From Phycisphaeraceae bacterium (GTDB lineage: Bacteria > Planctomycetota > Phycisphaerae > Phycisphaerales > UBA1924), in NCBI GenBank assembly GCA_019636535.1, contig JAHBXK010000001.1:186001-250000 (forward strand): a stretch of 64,000 nt of DNA, written 5' to 3'. The stretch's first letter is position 1. Every line of letters starts with the position of its first letter. The position numbers and the translations under genes were made by a program. Below, one piece after another: positions 26,938-34,498 of this stretch. Below the pieces are notes generated by a model. The model worked only from the letters and a program-made list of their open reading frames with translations, made no database searches and was not told where the DNA came from.

Positions 26938-28119
26938 ATGACCGACAACATCACCATCAACCGCATGTCGGAAGCGGCACACCATTCGTGTTCGGCCCAG
27001 CGGCTCGTCGCTCGATCCAACGCCCGATTCCGCTGCGCCGCCGCGATCATCGCCGTGATAACCCTCCTCTTCATCGGTACAAGCGTGCAAGCGCAGATCG
27101 GCATCGGGGGTGGCTCGGTCGATCCGCACGCGCCCGAGCAGGACCCGATCCTGCAACCCGAGCGTCGGCCCGGCGGTGTGCCCGGGTCGTCGCCCGCCCC
27201 CGCACAACCGACGATGCAACCCGAACCGGTGAGGGGCGCACCCGTTCCGACGCCGTCGGTCGACACGGGCCGGCCGATCGGCGGGGGGATGCTGGCCGAA
27301 GGCTCCTTCGTCGCCGGGGCGCTCGGCATCCCCGCGCAGGGCAAGTCGGGCGCGTGGTACTTCATCTTCGAGTCCGATCAGCGTGGGCCGGGGGGCATCT
27401 CGCTGCCGGCGATGGTGATCATGCCGGGGCCGAACCTGGCCGCGCTGGAACGCATGTCCGGCCGACTCACCGACTCCGACCGCCTGCGCGTGACCGGGCA
27501 GGTGTTCGTCTACTCAGGCTTGAACTACCTGATGCTCATGGCGCCTCCGATCATGGAGATCTCTCGGTCGGCCGAGCCTGCGTCCGTTCCTGCCTCGCCC
27601 CCTGCACCGAAGCCCGAACCCACACCCGCACCCGGCGAACCCGCGCCGGCCGGGGATATCGCGGCCGAAACCCGCGGGCCGACCAGGCCCACGCAGGATG
27701 AACCGACGATCCAGCAGATCATCGAGCAACTGGACCGGCGCGTCGGCTCATCGCGGCGGGTGGAACTGCCGCCCGGCGGTGGACGAGCGGAGACCAACGG
27801 CGCTGACGGCTCACCGGGGTTGAGCGCACCGCTCGTGCCCGGCGGCTTCCTCGCGGCCCGGCGCGGGAGGCTGGTTCGCAGCGCGGACGGGGCTTCGCTG
27901 TTCGTGCTCGACAGCGGGCACACGGGCCGGACCGAGTCGCCGATGGTGCTGATGCCGAGCCAGAACCTGGCGCGGATGGAGTCGATCGCCGCTGCGCAGG
28001 GGGAGCGCGTGACGTTCACCGTCAGCGGCGACGTCGTCGTCTTTCGCGGCCAGAACCACCTGCTGCCTCGGCTGTTTGTCGTGAACCGCCCGACGGACTT
28101 GGTGATCAGCGGGCAGTGA
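26938..28119 (+). CDS. secreted protein with a duplicated domain, function unknown
   Basis: A 393-residue exported protein. A positively charged N terminus is followed by the hydrophobic run AAAIIAVITLLFIG and a likely signal-peptidase site after SVQA. The mature part starts with a Pro-rich linker, then a domain at about residues 119-197, a second Pro/Ala-rich linker (PAPKPEPTPAPGEPAPAG), a helical stretch, and a second copy of the domain at about 300-391. The copies match at MVIMPGPNLAALERM / MVLMPSQNLARMES and LRVTGQVFVYSGLNYLM / VTFTVSGDVVVFRGQNHLL. No family is recognised; the beta-rich pattern and export suggest an envelope protein. It precedes the polysaccharide-export genes on the same strand. 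Confidence 0.75.
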   Translation: MTDNITINRMSEAAHHSCSAQRLVARSNARFRCAAAIIAVITLLFIGTSVQAQIGIGGGSVDPHAPEQDPILQPERRPGGVPGSSPAPAQPTMQPEPVRGAPVPTPSVDTGRPIGGGMLAEGSFVAGALGIPAQGKSGAWYFIFESDQRGPGGISLPAMVIMPGPNLAALERMSGRLTDSDRLRVTGQVFVYSGLNYLMLMAPPIMEISRSAEPASVPASPPAPKPEPTPAPGEPAPAGDIAAETRGPTRPTQDEPTIQQIIEQLDRRVGSSRRVELPPGGGRAETNGADGSPGLSAPLVPGGFLAARRGRLVRSADGASLFVLDSGHTGRTESPMVLMPSQNLARMESIAAAQGERVTFTVSGDVVVFRGQNHLLPRLFVVNRPTDLVISGQ

Positions 28120-28209
28120 GTGGCGATGGAGCGGACGCATCCGCCACGATGCGCCGGTGGTGGCATAGACCGCTTCGCCCGGCGGCGTGCTCCGCGCCGT
28201 CCGCGTGAG

Positions 28210-28245
28210 GCGGGGGCGACCGCGGGGGCGACCGCGGGGGCTACC
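28210..28245. repeat. 12-bp tandem repeat, three copies
   Basis: Three tandem copies of GCGGGGGCGACC, the last with TACC in place of GACC, in the leader before the Wzm-like permease gene. Confidence 0.85.
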
Positions 28246-28296
28246 GGAAGCGCGATCAGGGACGTGCGGGAGGGGGGCACATACCATCGCCCGCCG

Positions 28297-29157
28297 ATGG
28301 ATCAGACGCTCACCGTTCATTCCGCCGTGGGGGCCCGCCTGGTCGAGCACCTGAGCCCGCTGCGGTTGATCTCGCTCCTGGCCCGCCACCACAACCTGAT
28401 CGCACAGTTCGCCCGCCGAGAAGTCCTCGAACGTCACCACGGCGCTGCGCTCGGCGTCGCGTGGAACATCATCAACCCGCTCCTGTCGCTGGCGGTCTTC
28501 ACGTTCGTCTTCGGGGTGGTCCTGGGCGTGTCGTGGTCCGAGGACGTGAACACCACGGGCGTCCCCTTCGCGATCATCCTCTTCACCGGCCAGACGATCT
28601 ACCACATCTTCGCCGAGTGCACCAACCGCGCTCCGGTGCTCATCACCTCGCGCCGCAACTTCGTCCGCAAGGTCGTTTTCCCGCTCGAGGTGCTCAGCGT
28701 GGCCCAGGTCGCGAGCACGGTTGTCCACCTTGGTGTGGGGATCGGGCTGATCGTCGTCGCGACCCTCGCGCTGGCGGGGACGGTCTCCACCACGCTCTGG
28801 GCGTTCCCGCTGCTGCTCGTGCCGCTCTACGCGCTCTGCCTGGGCGTCAGTTGGTTCCTGAGCGCCCTCGGAGTCTTCCTCCACGACGTCCGCCAGATCA
28901 CCGGCGTCGCCACCATGCTCCTGATGTTCTGCTCGGGCGTCTTCTACCCGATCGACCGCGTCCCCGAGCACCTGCGCTTCCTGATCGAACTCAACCCGCT
29001 CTACATCCTCATCCACGCAGCGCGGCAGACGCTCCTGTGGTCGCAGCACCCCGACTGGTCATCGCTCGGCATCCTCACGCTCGGCTCGCTGGTGCTCGCG
29101 CAACTCGGCTACGCGTTCTTCGCCAAGAGCAAAAGGGGGATGGCCGATGTCATCTGA
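28297..29157 (+). CDS. wzm: polysaccharide ABC exporter permease (Wzm/TagG type)
   Basis: A 286-residue ABC-2 permease of the O-antigen/teichoic-acid exporter type. The N-terminal LIAQFARREVLERHHGAALGVAW is the family's cytoplasmic segment. About six membrane helices follow, starting NIINPLLSLAVFTFVFGVVLG and including MLLMFCSGVFYPIDRVPEHLR, a conserved re-entrant region; the protein ends with LNPLYILIHAARQTLLW and a last helix. Start ATG 28297; a longer in-frame extension upstream is Arg-rich and includes the 12-bp tandem repeat, so it is unlikely to be translated. The ATPase gene overlaps its 3' end by 11 bp. Substrate: a cell-surface glycan, not identifiable from sequence. Confidence 0.9.
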   Translation: MDQTLTVHSAVGARLVEHLSPLRLISLLARHHNLIAQFARREVLERHHGAALGVAWNIINPLLSLAVFTFVFGVVLGVSWSEDVNTTGVPFAIILFTGQTIYHIFAECTNRAPVLITSRRNFVRKVVFPLEVLSVAQVASTVVHLGVGIGLIVVATLALAGTVSTTLWAFPLLLVPLYALCLGVSWFLSALGVFLHDVRQITGVATMLLMFCSGVFYPIDRVPEHLRFLIELNPLYILIHAARQTLLWSQHPDWSSLGILTLGSLVLAQLGYAFFAKSKRGMADVI

Positions 29158-30469
29158 TTCCCCCCCCCCACTCCCCGCCGTCAGCGTCCGCAACGTCTCC
29201 AAGCGTTACGACATCTACGCCAAGCCCCTCGACCGTCTCAAGCGCGCGGTGCTCGGCAAGTCACGCACCGTTGCGCGCGAGTTCTGGGCGCTCCGCGACG
29301 TCTCCTTCGACATCATGCCCGGCGACTCGGTCGGGATCGTCGGGCGCAACGGCAGCGGCAAGAGCACGCTCCTGCAGATCATCTCCGGCACGCTCGCCCC
29401 CACCTCGGGTGAGGTCCACATCCGCGGCCGCGTGGCCGCCCTCCTCGAACTCGGTTCGGGCTTCAACCCCCACTTCACCGGCCGCGAGAACGTCTACCTC
29501 GCCGGGGCCATCCTCGGCATCTCGCGCAAGGAGATGGAGGCCCGCTTCGACGACATCGCCGCCTTCGCCGACATCGGCGAGTTCCTCGACCAGCCGATCA
29601 GCGTCTATTCCTCGGGCATGCACGCCCGCCTGGCCTTCAGCGTCTCGATCAGCCTCGAGCCCGACATTCTCATCCTCGATGAGATCCTCTCGGTTGGGGA
29701 CGCCGGGTTCCAGCAGCGCTGCGTCGGCCGCTTGCGCCAACTCCTCGACTCGGGCGTCACGCTCCTCTTCGTCTCCCACGCCCCCGACGCCGTCCGCTCG
29801 ATCTGCCGCAAGGGCCTCTTCCTCCGCCAGGGCACGCAGGCCTTCTTCGGTGACAGCGAGCAGGCCGTCGATCTCTACCTCTCGCACATCCGCGAGGCCA
29901 ACACCGGCCGGGCCAAGCAGGCCCAGCCCGCGCTCGCCGAGCCGACGCCGTTGGAACCGACCGAGCCCTCCGCCGCGACTTCTCCCCGCCTGCGCTACGG
30001 CGAGGGGCACGCGCAGGTCACCTCCGTCCGCCTGCTCAACGAGTCGGGAGCGCCCTGCGCCGCCTTCAAGTTCGGTGACCGCCTCACCGTCGAACTCGCC
30101 CTCACCGCCAAGCGGGACATGGAACGGCTCGACGCCGTCGTCACGATCCGCGACAAGACGGGCATCGACCTGGTCGCCTTCAGCGCGATGGACGAGGACC
30201 GCGACCTGCCACCGCTCAAGGCCGGGCAGACCGCCGTCGTCCGCTTCGGGTTCCACTCCTGCTTCAAGCCCGGCCCGTGCGGCGTCAGCGTCACGCTCAC
30301 CCGCCGGCCCGACCGCCCGGGAGAGGGGACGATGATCCTCGACCACCACGAGGCGTGCGCGGCCTTCAACGCCTTGTCTCCTCCCCCTCCCGGCAAGCGC
30401 CAGGTCCGGGCCAAGGTGCTCATCCCCGTCGAGGTCTCCTGCACGGTTGAGGCGCCCGTCCCGGTGTGA
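29147..30469 (+). CDS. wzt: polysaccharide ABC exporter ATPase with Wzt-like C-terminal domain
   Basis: A 440-residue ATPase partner of the upstream permease. Walker A is GRNGSGKST, the signature is YSSGMHARLAFSVS, and Walker B is ILILDEILSVGD; the last is typical of TagH/Wzt proteins, as is the GSGFNPHFTGRENVYL segment. After a Pro/Ala-rich linker, residues ~285-430 form a beta-sandwich domain of the Wzt C-terminal type (FKFGDRLTVELALTA, then VRFGFHSCFKPGPCGVSVTL), which in Wzt reads the chain-terminating cap. It starts at ATG 29147, inside the permease gene. Codons 5-8 lie in a run of ten C (29160-29169), a possible slippage site. Confidence 0.9.
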   Translation: MSSDSPPPLPAVSVRNVSKRYDIYAKPLDRLKRAVLGKSRTVAREFWALRDVSFDIMPGDSVGIVGRNGSGKSTLLQIISGTLAPTSGEVHIRGRVAALLELGSGFNPHFTGRENVYLAGAILGISRKEMEARFDDIAAFADIGEFLDQPISVYSSGMHARLAFSVSISLEPDILILDEILSVGDAGFQQRCVGRLRQLLDSGVTLLFVSHAPDAVRSICRKGLFLRQGTQAFFGDSEQAVDLYLSHIREANTGRAKQAQPALAEPTPLEPTEPSAATSPRLRYGEGHAQVTSVRLLNESGAPCAAFKFGDRLTVELALTAKRDMERLDAVVTIRDKTGIDLVAFSAMDEDRDLPPLKAGQTAVVRFGFHSCFKPGPCGVSVTLTRRPDRPGEGTMILDHHEACAAFNALSPPPPGKRQVRAKVLIPVEVSCTVEAPVPV

Positions 30470-30487
30470 CGACCGCGCAACGGCTTT

Positions 30488-30503
30488 GCCCGAGCGCTCG
30501 GGC
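30488..30503. repeat. perfect 16-bp palindrome after wzt
   Basis: GCCCGAGCGCTCGGGC, 18 bp after the wzt stop. It could form a hairpin but has no T-run, so a terminator role is only possible. Confidence 0.5.
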
Positions 30504-30528
30504 TTCACCGCTGCGCGAATGCGCTCTT

Positions 30529-30605
30529 GGCTTCAACGCAAAGACGCCGAGACGCAGAGCAACGCGGAGAAGAGAAGAGGCGGATTTACCACCAAGCCCC
30601 CCCCC
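30529..30605 (+). repeat. dispersed repeat, left copy flanking the Abi_C/Fic module
   Basis: Starts GGCTTCAACGCAAAGACGC and continues through a GAGAAGAGAAGAGGCGGA block to ACCACCAAGCCCCCCCCC. The same order of blocks is present in inverted orientation at 32906-32990. A related fragment with AACGCGAAG units follows to about 30668. Confidence 0.8.
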
Positions 30606-30751
30606 GGGGGCACAGAGGGGGGACTTGGGATTGAACGCGAAGGCTCGAAGAACGCGAAGAAAGCAGGCAGCCCGGAACATACAGCCCAACCGTTGAGGCA
30701 CGCGCCGAGACAAACGGCGGCGAAGCCCCTGCGTCGCTAGTACGATTCTCC

Positions 30752-31657
30752 ATGGCAACTACTCAATTACCACTTCGCTTCAGTACTCAAACGATTGCCG
30801 CGCTAACGGAGGTTGTGACGGGGGGGTCGTTTCAAGACGTTGCGCCATCGATTGGGCACTACCGCAGCGGGCCAAAGCTAGAACGGTTTTTTGCGGGTTT
30901 AGGTATGGACCTTCGGATCGGATCGGGGTCCCGTGTCCCTGCCGTTCAAGCTCTGTTGCGTCAATCGCATGAGCAGCCCGATGGGCGTGACACGATCATT
31001 CGCGTCCTTGAGGCCTGCGCCGACCCACGCGAGTATTTCAGCGACGAATCAAAATTGGACGCTGTCGTCGAGTACATGAACAAGCGGCTGCGATTCGACG
31101 GAGTCGAGCTTCGAATGGTCGGTAATGTCTACAAAGTGGTTACCCTAGTGACGCACGCTGCCGTGGCCAGTGCCCTTAAGAAAAAGGCAGACGCGCTGGA
31201 ACTTAGTTCCGTGAACGCAGATTTCGAAAGGGCAATCACGGAAGCGGACCGCGATCCTTCGGATGCGATCACGGCCGCCTGCGCGATCGTCGAGAGCGTC
31301 TGCAAGTGCATACTTGATGAAATGACAATTCCCTACCCACGTAACAAGGACATAAAGGGCCTCGTCGGCGAGGTTGCGAAACACCTCAACCTCTCCCCTG
31401 GGAGAAACGACCTGCCCGCTGAATGGGAGCAAGACATCCGAACGATCCTGTCCGGTCTGTTCAACGTGATCGGCGGTATCGGATCGCTGAGAACACATGC
31501 GGGCGACGCTCACGGGAAGGGCATGCGGAGCTTTCCTGTCGACGCCAGGATCGCTCGACTGGCCATTCACGCAGCAAGCACGGTGTCACTGTTCTACATC
31601 GAGACATGGCAGCGCAAATCGCTTGGAAGTGTGTCGGACGGAACGGCCGGGCAGTGA
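30752..31657 (+). CDS. abortive-infection C-terminal (Abi_C) domain protein
   Basis: A 301-residue protein. Its C-terminal part (about residues 165-290) resembles the Abi_C domain: helices around AACAIVESVCKCILDEM and then SLRTHAGDAHGKG at 246-258, whose R...H spacing recalls HEPN RNases. The N-terminal half (FQDVAPSIGHYRSGPKLERFFAGLG, then the DPREYFSD segment) is not one I recognise. Base composition is visibly less GC-rich than the flanking genes. It is followed 80 bp later by a Fic/Doc gene on the same strand, and the pair is enclosed by inverted repeats. A role in phage defence is inferred from the domain and setting. Confidence 0.72.
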   Translation: MATTQLPLRFSTQTIAALTEVVTGGSFQDVAPSIGHYRSGPKLERFFAGLGMDLRIGSGSRVPAVQALLRQSHEQPDGRDTIIRVLEACADPREYFSDESKLDAVVEYMNKRLRFDGVELRMVGNVYKVVTLVTHAAVASALKKKADALELSSVNADFERAITEADRDPSDAITAACAIVESVCKCILDEMTIPYPRNKDIKGLVGEVAKHLNLSPGRNDLPAEWEQDIRTILSGLFNVIGGIGSLRTHAGDAHGKGMRSFPVDARIARLAIHAASTVSLFYIETWQRKSLGSVSDGTAGQ

Positions 31658-31737
31658 GTGTTGGAAGGCCCCAGGACCAAGCAATTGTCCCGCAGCGCCG
31701 CGGTGCCGCATCGGGGCAGGGACTGATATACTCCCCG

Positions 31738-32706
31738 ATGCCCGAAACAATCGGCGACATTACCTGCCTAACGCTGGATGATGTTAATGTCATTCACGGG
31801 CACCTTTGTCGGTACTTTGCCCAACACGAGTCGGATCCGATTGAGCCCCCTGGCCTGAGAGATCGAGGATTGCTGCAATCAGCGGTTGGCCGCCAGGCGG
31901 CCGGCGCGTATGGCAAGCTGTTTTACCCAACGGCATTGGAAAACGCTTGCTCGCTGATGTTCGGGATTTGCCAGAACCATCCGTTTTTTAACGGGAACAA
32001 GCGTACCGCGCTTGTCTGTCTTGTGGCGCATCTACACGAGAACAGATGCGCCTTGCAGGATATCAGCCACGAAGAATTGTACGATATTGTCGTGAGTCTC
32101 GCTAATCATTCGCTCGCTTCCAAGTTGCTCCAGACGGACGGGAGAGAGGCCGCCCGCAGCGCAGCTAGAAAGCGGAAGATTGTAGAAGCAGCAACAGACC
32201 GCGGACGGGACATGGAAATAGAGATGCTTATCCGGGTGCTGAGACCATATGTCCGCCAGATTGATCGACAATATTACCCGATGTCTGTCAAAGAACTGCA
32301 CCGCGCCCTAAAGCGGCTTGGATTCGAGTTTGGCGCTGCTAGCGGAAACCAGATTGAGCTTATTCGAGTCACACAGGTGACAGAACCACGCCGGTGGTTT
32401 AGGCGAGAGAAGACGATTGATCAGCGTGCTGTAATCGGAAAGGTGCCGAATTCAGGAGATAACCGGGTCGTCTCTGTCCACGAGATAAAGCGAATTCGGC
32501 AAATGGCTCGATTGACAGAAGAGTTTGGCGTTGATTCGAAGACGTTCTTTCAGGGATTGAATCCAGTCGACTCTCTGATAGCGAGCCACGCAGCAGTACT
32601 TCGAATGCTGCGAGACTACGACCAACAAAAGGGCACAACACGCTCTAACGGCTCCGAGGTCATGGTGCGAGTGGGCAACGGGCTGAGCCTTGGGAAGAGT
32701 CGGTAA
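31738..32706 (+). CDS. Fic/Doc-family protein with long C-terminal extension
   Basis: A 322-residue protein. Residues ~11-135 form a Doc-like domain ending in the core motif HPFFNGNKRTAL at 81-92. That reads HxFxxGNKR, the Doc type (a phosphotransferase in P1 Doc) rather than the AMP-transferring HxFxDGNGR. Upstream are GLRDRGLLQSAVGR and FYPTALENA, also typical of Doc. Residues ~140-322 are not part of usual Doc proteins (about 126 residues); MSVKELHRALKRLGFEF at 182-198 resembles the start of HicA toxins. ATG 31738 was chosen because Doc homology begins there. GC is lower than in neighbours. No Phd-like antitoxin is present; the Abi_C gene upstream is the only partner. Confidence 0.8.
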   Translation: MPETIGDITCLTLDDVNVIHGHLCRYFAQHESDPIEPPGLRDRGLLQSAVGRQAAGAYGKLFYPTALENACSLMFGICQNHPFFNGNKRTALVCLVAHLHENRCALQDISHEELYDIVVSLANHSLASKLLQTDGREAARSAARKRKIVEAATDRGRDMEIEMLIRVLRPYVRQIDRQYYPMSVKELHRALKRLGFEFGAASGNQIELIRVTQVTEPRRWFRREKTIDQRAVIGKVPNSGDNRVVSVHEIKRIRQMARLTEEFGVDSKTFFQGLNPVDSLIASHAAVLRMLRDYDQQKGTTRSNGSEVMVRVGNGLSLGKSR

Positions 32707-32731
32707 CGGCGGGGTGGCATCACCCGAGCCC

Positions 32732-32796
32732 GGGGGCGTGGCATTGCCCACCGTTCCCTGCTTCATGTGCCACTGACCCGCGCTTCGCGGTCAGTG
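32732..32796 (+). repeat. REP-like palindromic element, copy 1
   Basis: Begins GGGGGCGTGGCATTG, contains CCGTTCCCTGCTTCATG, and ends with the hairpin CACTGACCCGCG-CTT-CGCGGTCAGTG (one bulged C). The same element is present inverted at 40495-40561. Confidence 0.85.
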
Positions 32797-32905
32797 CCCC
32801 CCTCCCCCCCTCCCCCCTCCCCCTTCCCGCCTCCCGCAGCCCGCAGCCCGCATCCCGCTTTCCGCTTCTCCTCTCGGTGCCCTCGGTGTGGGGGGGTGGG
32901 GGGGT

Positions 32906-32990
32906 GGGGGGGCTCGGTGGTGAGTCCGCTTCTTCTCTTCTCTGCGTGACTTCGCGTCTTGGGGGGGGGGAGCGTCTTTGCGTTGAAGCC
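32906..32990 (-). repeat. dispersed repeat, right copy flanking the Abi_C/Fic module
   Basis: The reverse complement starts GGCTTCAACGCAAAGACGC at 32990, identical over 19 bases to the left copy at 30529. It then has CGCAGAGAAGAGAAGAAGCGGA and ACCACCGAGCCCCCCC blocks matching the left copy with a few changes. Inverted relative to the left copy. Confidence 0.8.
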
Positions 32991-33060
32991 CTCGTCGTCG
33001 TGCGCGGATGGTCCCCGGAACGTGCGGGGGCGCTGCGCGTTCGGGCGCCTGCGCAGGACT

Positions 33061-33228
33061 TTTGCATGCATGCGCAGAACATTTGCATGCATGCGCGGAA
33101 CATTTGCATGCATGCGCAGAACATTTGCATGCATGCGCAGAACATTTGCATGCATGCGCGGAACATTTGCATGCATGCGCAGAACATTTGCATGCATGCA
33201 CAGAACATTTGCATGCATGCACAGGACC
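33061..33228. repeat. 21-bp minisatellite A, eight tandem copies
   Basis: Eight head-to-tail 21-bp units, each starting TTTGCATGCATGC and thus carrying the palindrome GCATGCATGC. Units differ only at the CAGAA/CGGAA/CACAG positions. There are no spacers, so it is not a CRISPR array. Several frames stay open through it because 21 is a multiple of three. Confidence 0.95.
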
Positions 33229-33495
33229 TGCGCAGGGCATCTTCGCGGAGGTCTGTGCGCTCACGCACCCCGGACCGGTGGCCCGGTTTCGGGGAAGACC
33301 TCGCCGAATCGCATCGGTCTGTGCCGATCGTGACGGTTGTGCGGATGCGCTGACCCGCGTGCCCCTCCGTTCGTCCGCGCAGCCGTCAAGACCCGCACCA
33401 TCGCTTCCGATCAACACGGCACGCCCAGCGCGCTGGGGTTGTCCCGGTTGCGTTCGCGTGGGCGAACCACCCTCACTCCCACGGGAGCAATCGAG

Positions 33496-34194
33496 ATGTC
33501 CACGTATCCACGAGACCGAGACCAGTTCCTTGTCTGGGCCGAAGCCCACGTCGACCTGTGGCTGGCCAACGCCACGCAGATCGGCCTGACCAACGCGCAG
33601 GCGAGCGAGTTCAAGAACACCGTCGGGGCGATGCGCGAGAGCGTCACCGCGCAGCAGATCGCCCGCGATGCGGCCAAGTCCGCCACCATGACCGCCAAGG
33701 TCAGCGAGAACTCCACGCGCGGCCTCACCGGCGACCTGGTCCGCACCATCCGCGCCTTCGCGATCGCCAGCAACGACCCCAACGTCTACGCGCTCGCGCA
33801 GATCCCCGCGCCCGCGAGCAAGTCCCCCGTGCCGCCCCCCGGCCAGCCCTTCGACTTCCGCGTCGAACTCAACTCCACCGGCTCGATCACGCTCCGCTGG
33901 AAGGCCAACAACCCCGCCGGTTCGGCCAACGTCGTCTACTTCATCCAGCGCCGGCTCGTCAACCAATCGAACTTCTCGATCGTTGGGGCCGTCGGCGAGC
34001 GCGCCTTCACCGACGAGACGCTCCCCATCGGCTCCGACGGGGCGGTCTACATCGTCACGCCCCAGCGCGGCGGCACGCAGGGCCAGCCCTCGCGGCAGCT
34101 GCTCGTCGCGTTCGGCTCCGGTGGGCCGATCGGCCGGACCGTCTCGCTCCGCGAGGACGATCAGGATGCGCAGCCGGTGAAGATGGCGGCGTGA
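33496..34194 (+). CDS. fibronectin-III-like domain protein, function unknown
   Basis: A 232-residue protein without signal peptide. Residues 1-~110 are helical (RDQFLVWAEAHVDLWLANA, then TAQQIARDAAKSATMTAKVS). After a Pro-rich hinge (PASKSPVPPPGQP) comes a beta-sandwich of fibronectin type III character at about 117-210 (RVELNSTGSITLRWKANNP, then YFIQRRLVNQSNFSIVG). It resembles small orphan proteins seen next to repeats in planctomycete genomes, but I can name no function. An intrinsic terminator follows at 34281. It lies between two repeat clusters. Confidence 0.7.
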   Translation: MSTYPRDRDQFLVWAEAHVDLWLANATQIGLTNAQASEFKNTVGAMRESVTAQQIARDAAKSATMTAKVSENSTRGLTGDLVRTIRAFAIASNDPNVYALAQIPAPASKSPVPPPGQPFDFRVELNSTGSITLRWKANNPAGSANVVYFIQRRLVNQSNFSIVGAVGERAFTDETLPIGSDGAVYIVTPQRGGTQGQPSRQLLVAFGSGGPIGRTVSLREDDQDAQPVKMAA

Positions 34195-34231
34195 GAAGAG
34201 GCCCATCTCGGCGCACGCCGGGCCAGAGCCT

Positions 34232-34262
34232 TGAACCACCGAGCACACCGAGGACACCGAGC
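34232..34262 (+). repeat. fragment of dispersed ACCACCGAG repeat
   Basis: GAACCACCGAGCACACCGAG followed by GACACCGAGCG. Same family as 6113-6140 and parts of 30529-30605. Related AAGGCACGAAGG units continue near 34320-34340. Confidence 0.5.
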
Positions 34263-34280
34263 GTGCGCTGTGAACCACAC

Positions 34281-34317
34281 GACCCCCGGGGCCACCGAGC
34301 CTCGGGGGTCTTTGTTT
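34281..34317 (+). terminator. intrinsic terminator of the fibronectin-like gene
   Basis: GACCCCCGGGG pairs with CCTCGGGGGTC (11 bp with one G-T wobble) around an 8-base loop, followed by TTTGTTT. It is 87 bp after the stop of the upstream gene. Confidence 0.75.
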
Positions 34318-34430
34318 CAAGGCACGAAGGCACGAAGGGACGCCCCCCCGGGCACGGAGGGGAAGAAGGATGCAGGCATCGGGCATCGGGTACAAGGAAG
34401 AGGCATTCAACGCCTTTCACTTTGCCGCTC

Positions 34431-34492
34431 TGCCGCTTTGCCCCTTTGCCGCTTCCCACCCTGCCGCTTTGCCCCTTTGCCGCTTCCCGCTC
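34431..34492. repeat. 31-bp direct repeat, two copies
   Basis: Two adjacent copies of a 31-bp unit starting TGCCGCTTTGCCCCTTTGCC; only the last few bases differ. It ends a few bases before the fumC stop. Confidence 0.85.
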
Positions 34493-34498
34493 TGCCAC

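Larger units (their letters stand above)
32707..33495. other. repeat-rich intergenic stretch without genes
   Basis: About 790 bp holding, in order, a palindromic REP-like element, long C- and G-rich runs, the right inverted repeat of the Abi_C/Fic module, and an eight-copy 21-bp minisatellite. Open frames through it are by-products of repeats whose length is a multiple of three. I see no gene. Confidence 0.7.

Noticed and set aside
33061-33228. Possible CRISPR array
   Set aside because: Units are contiguous 21-mers with no unique spacers and no cas genes; this is a minisatellite.
32877-33353. Open frames through minisatellite A as a repeat protein (NICMHAQ heptads)
   Set aside because: All frames stay open because the unit is 21 bp without stops; there is no ribosome-binding site and the flanks are G-runs and repeats.
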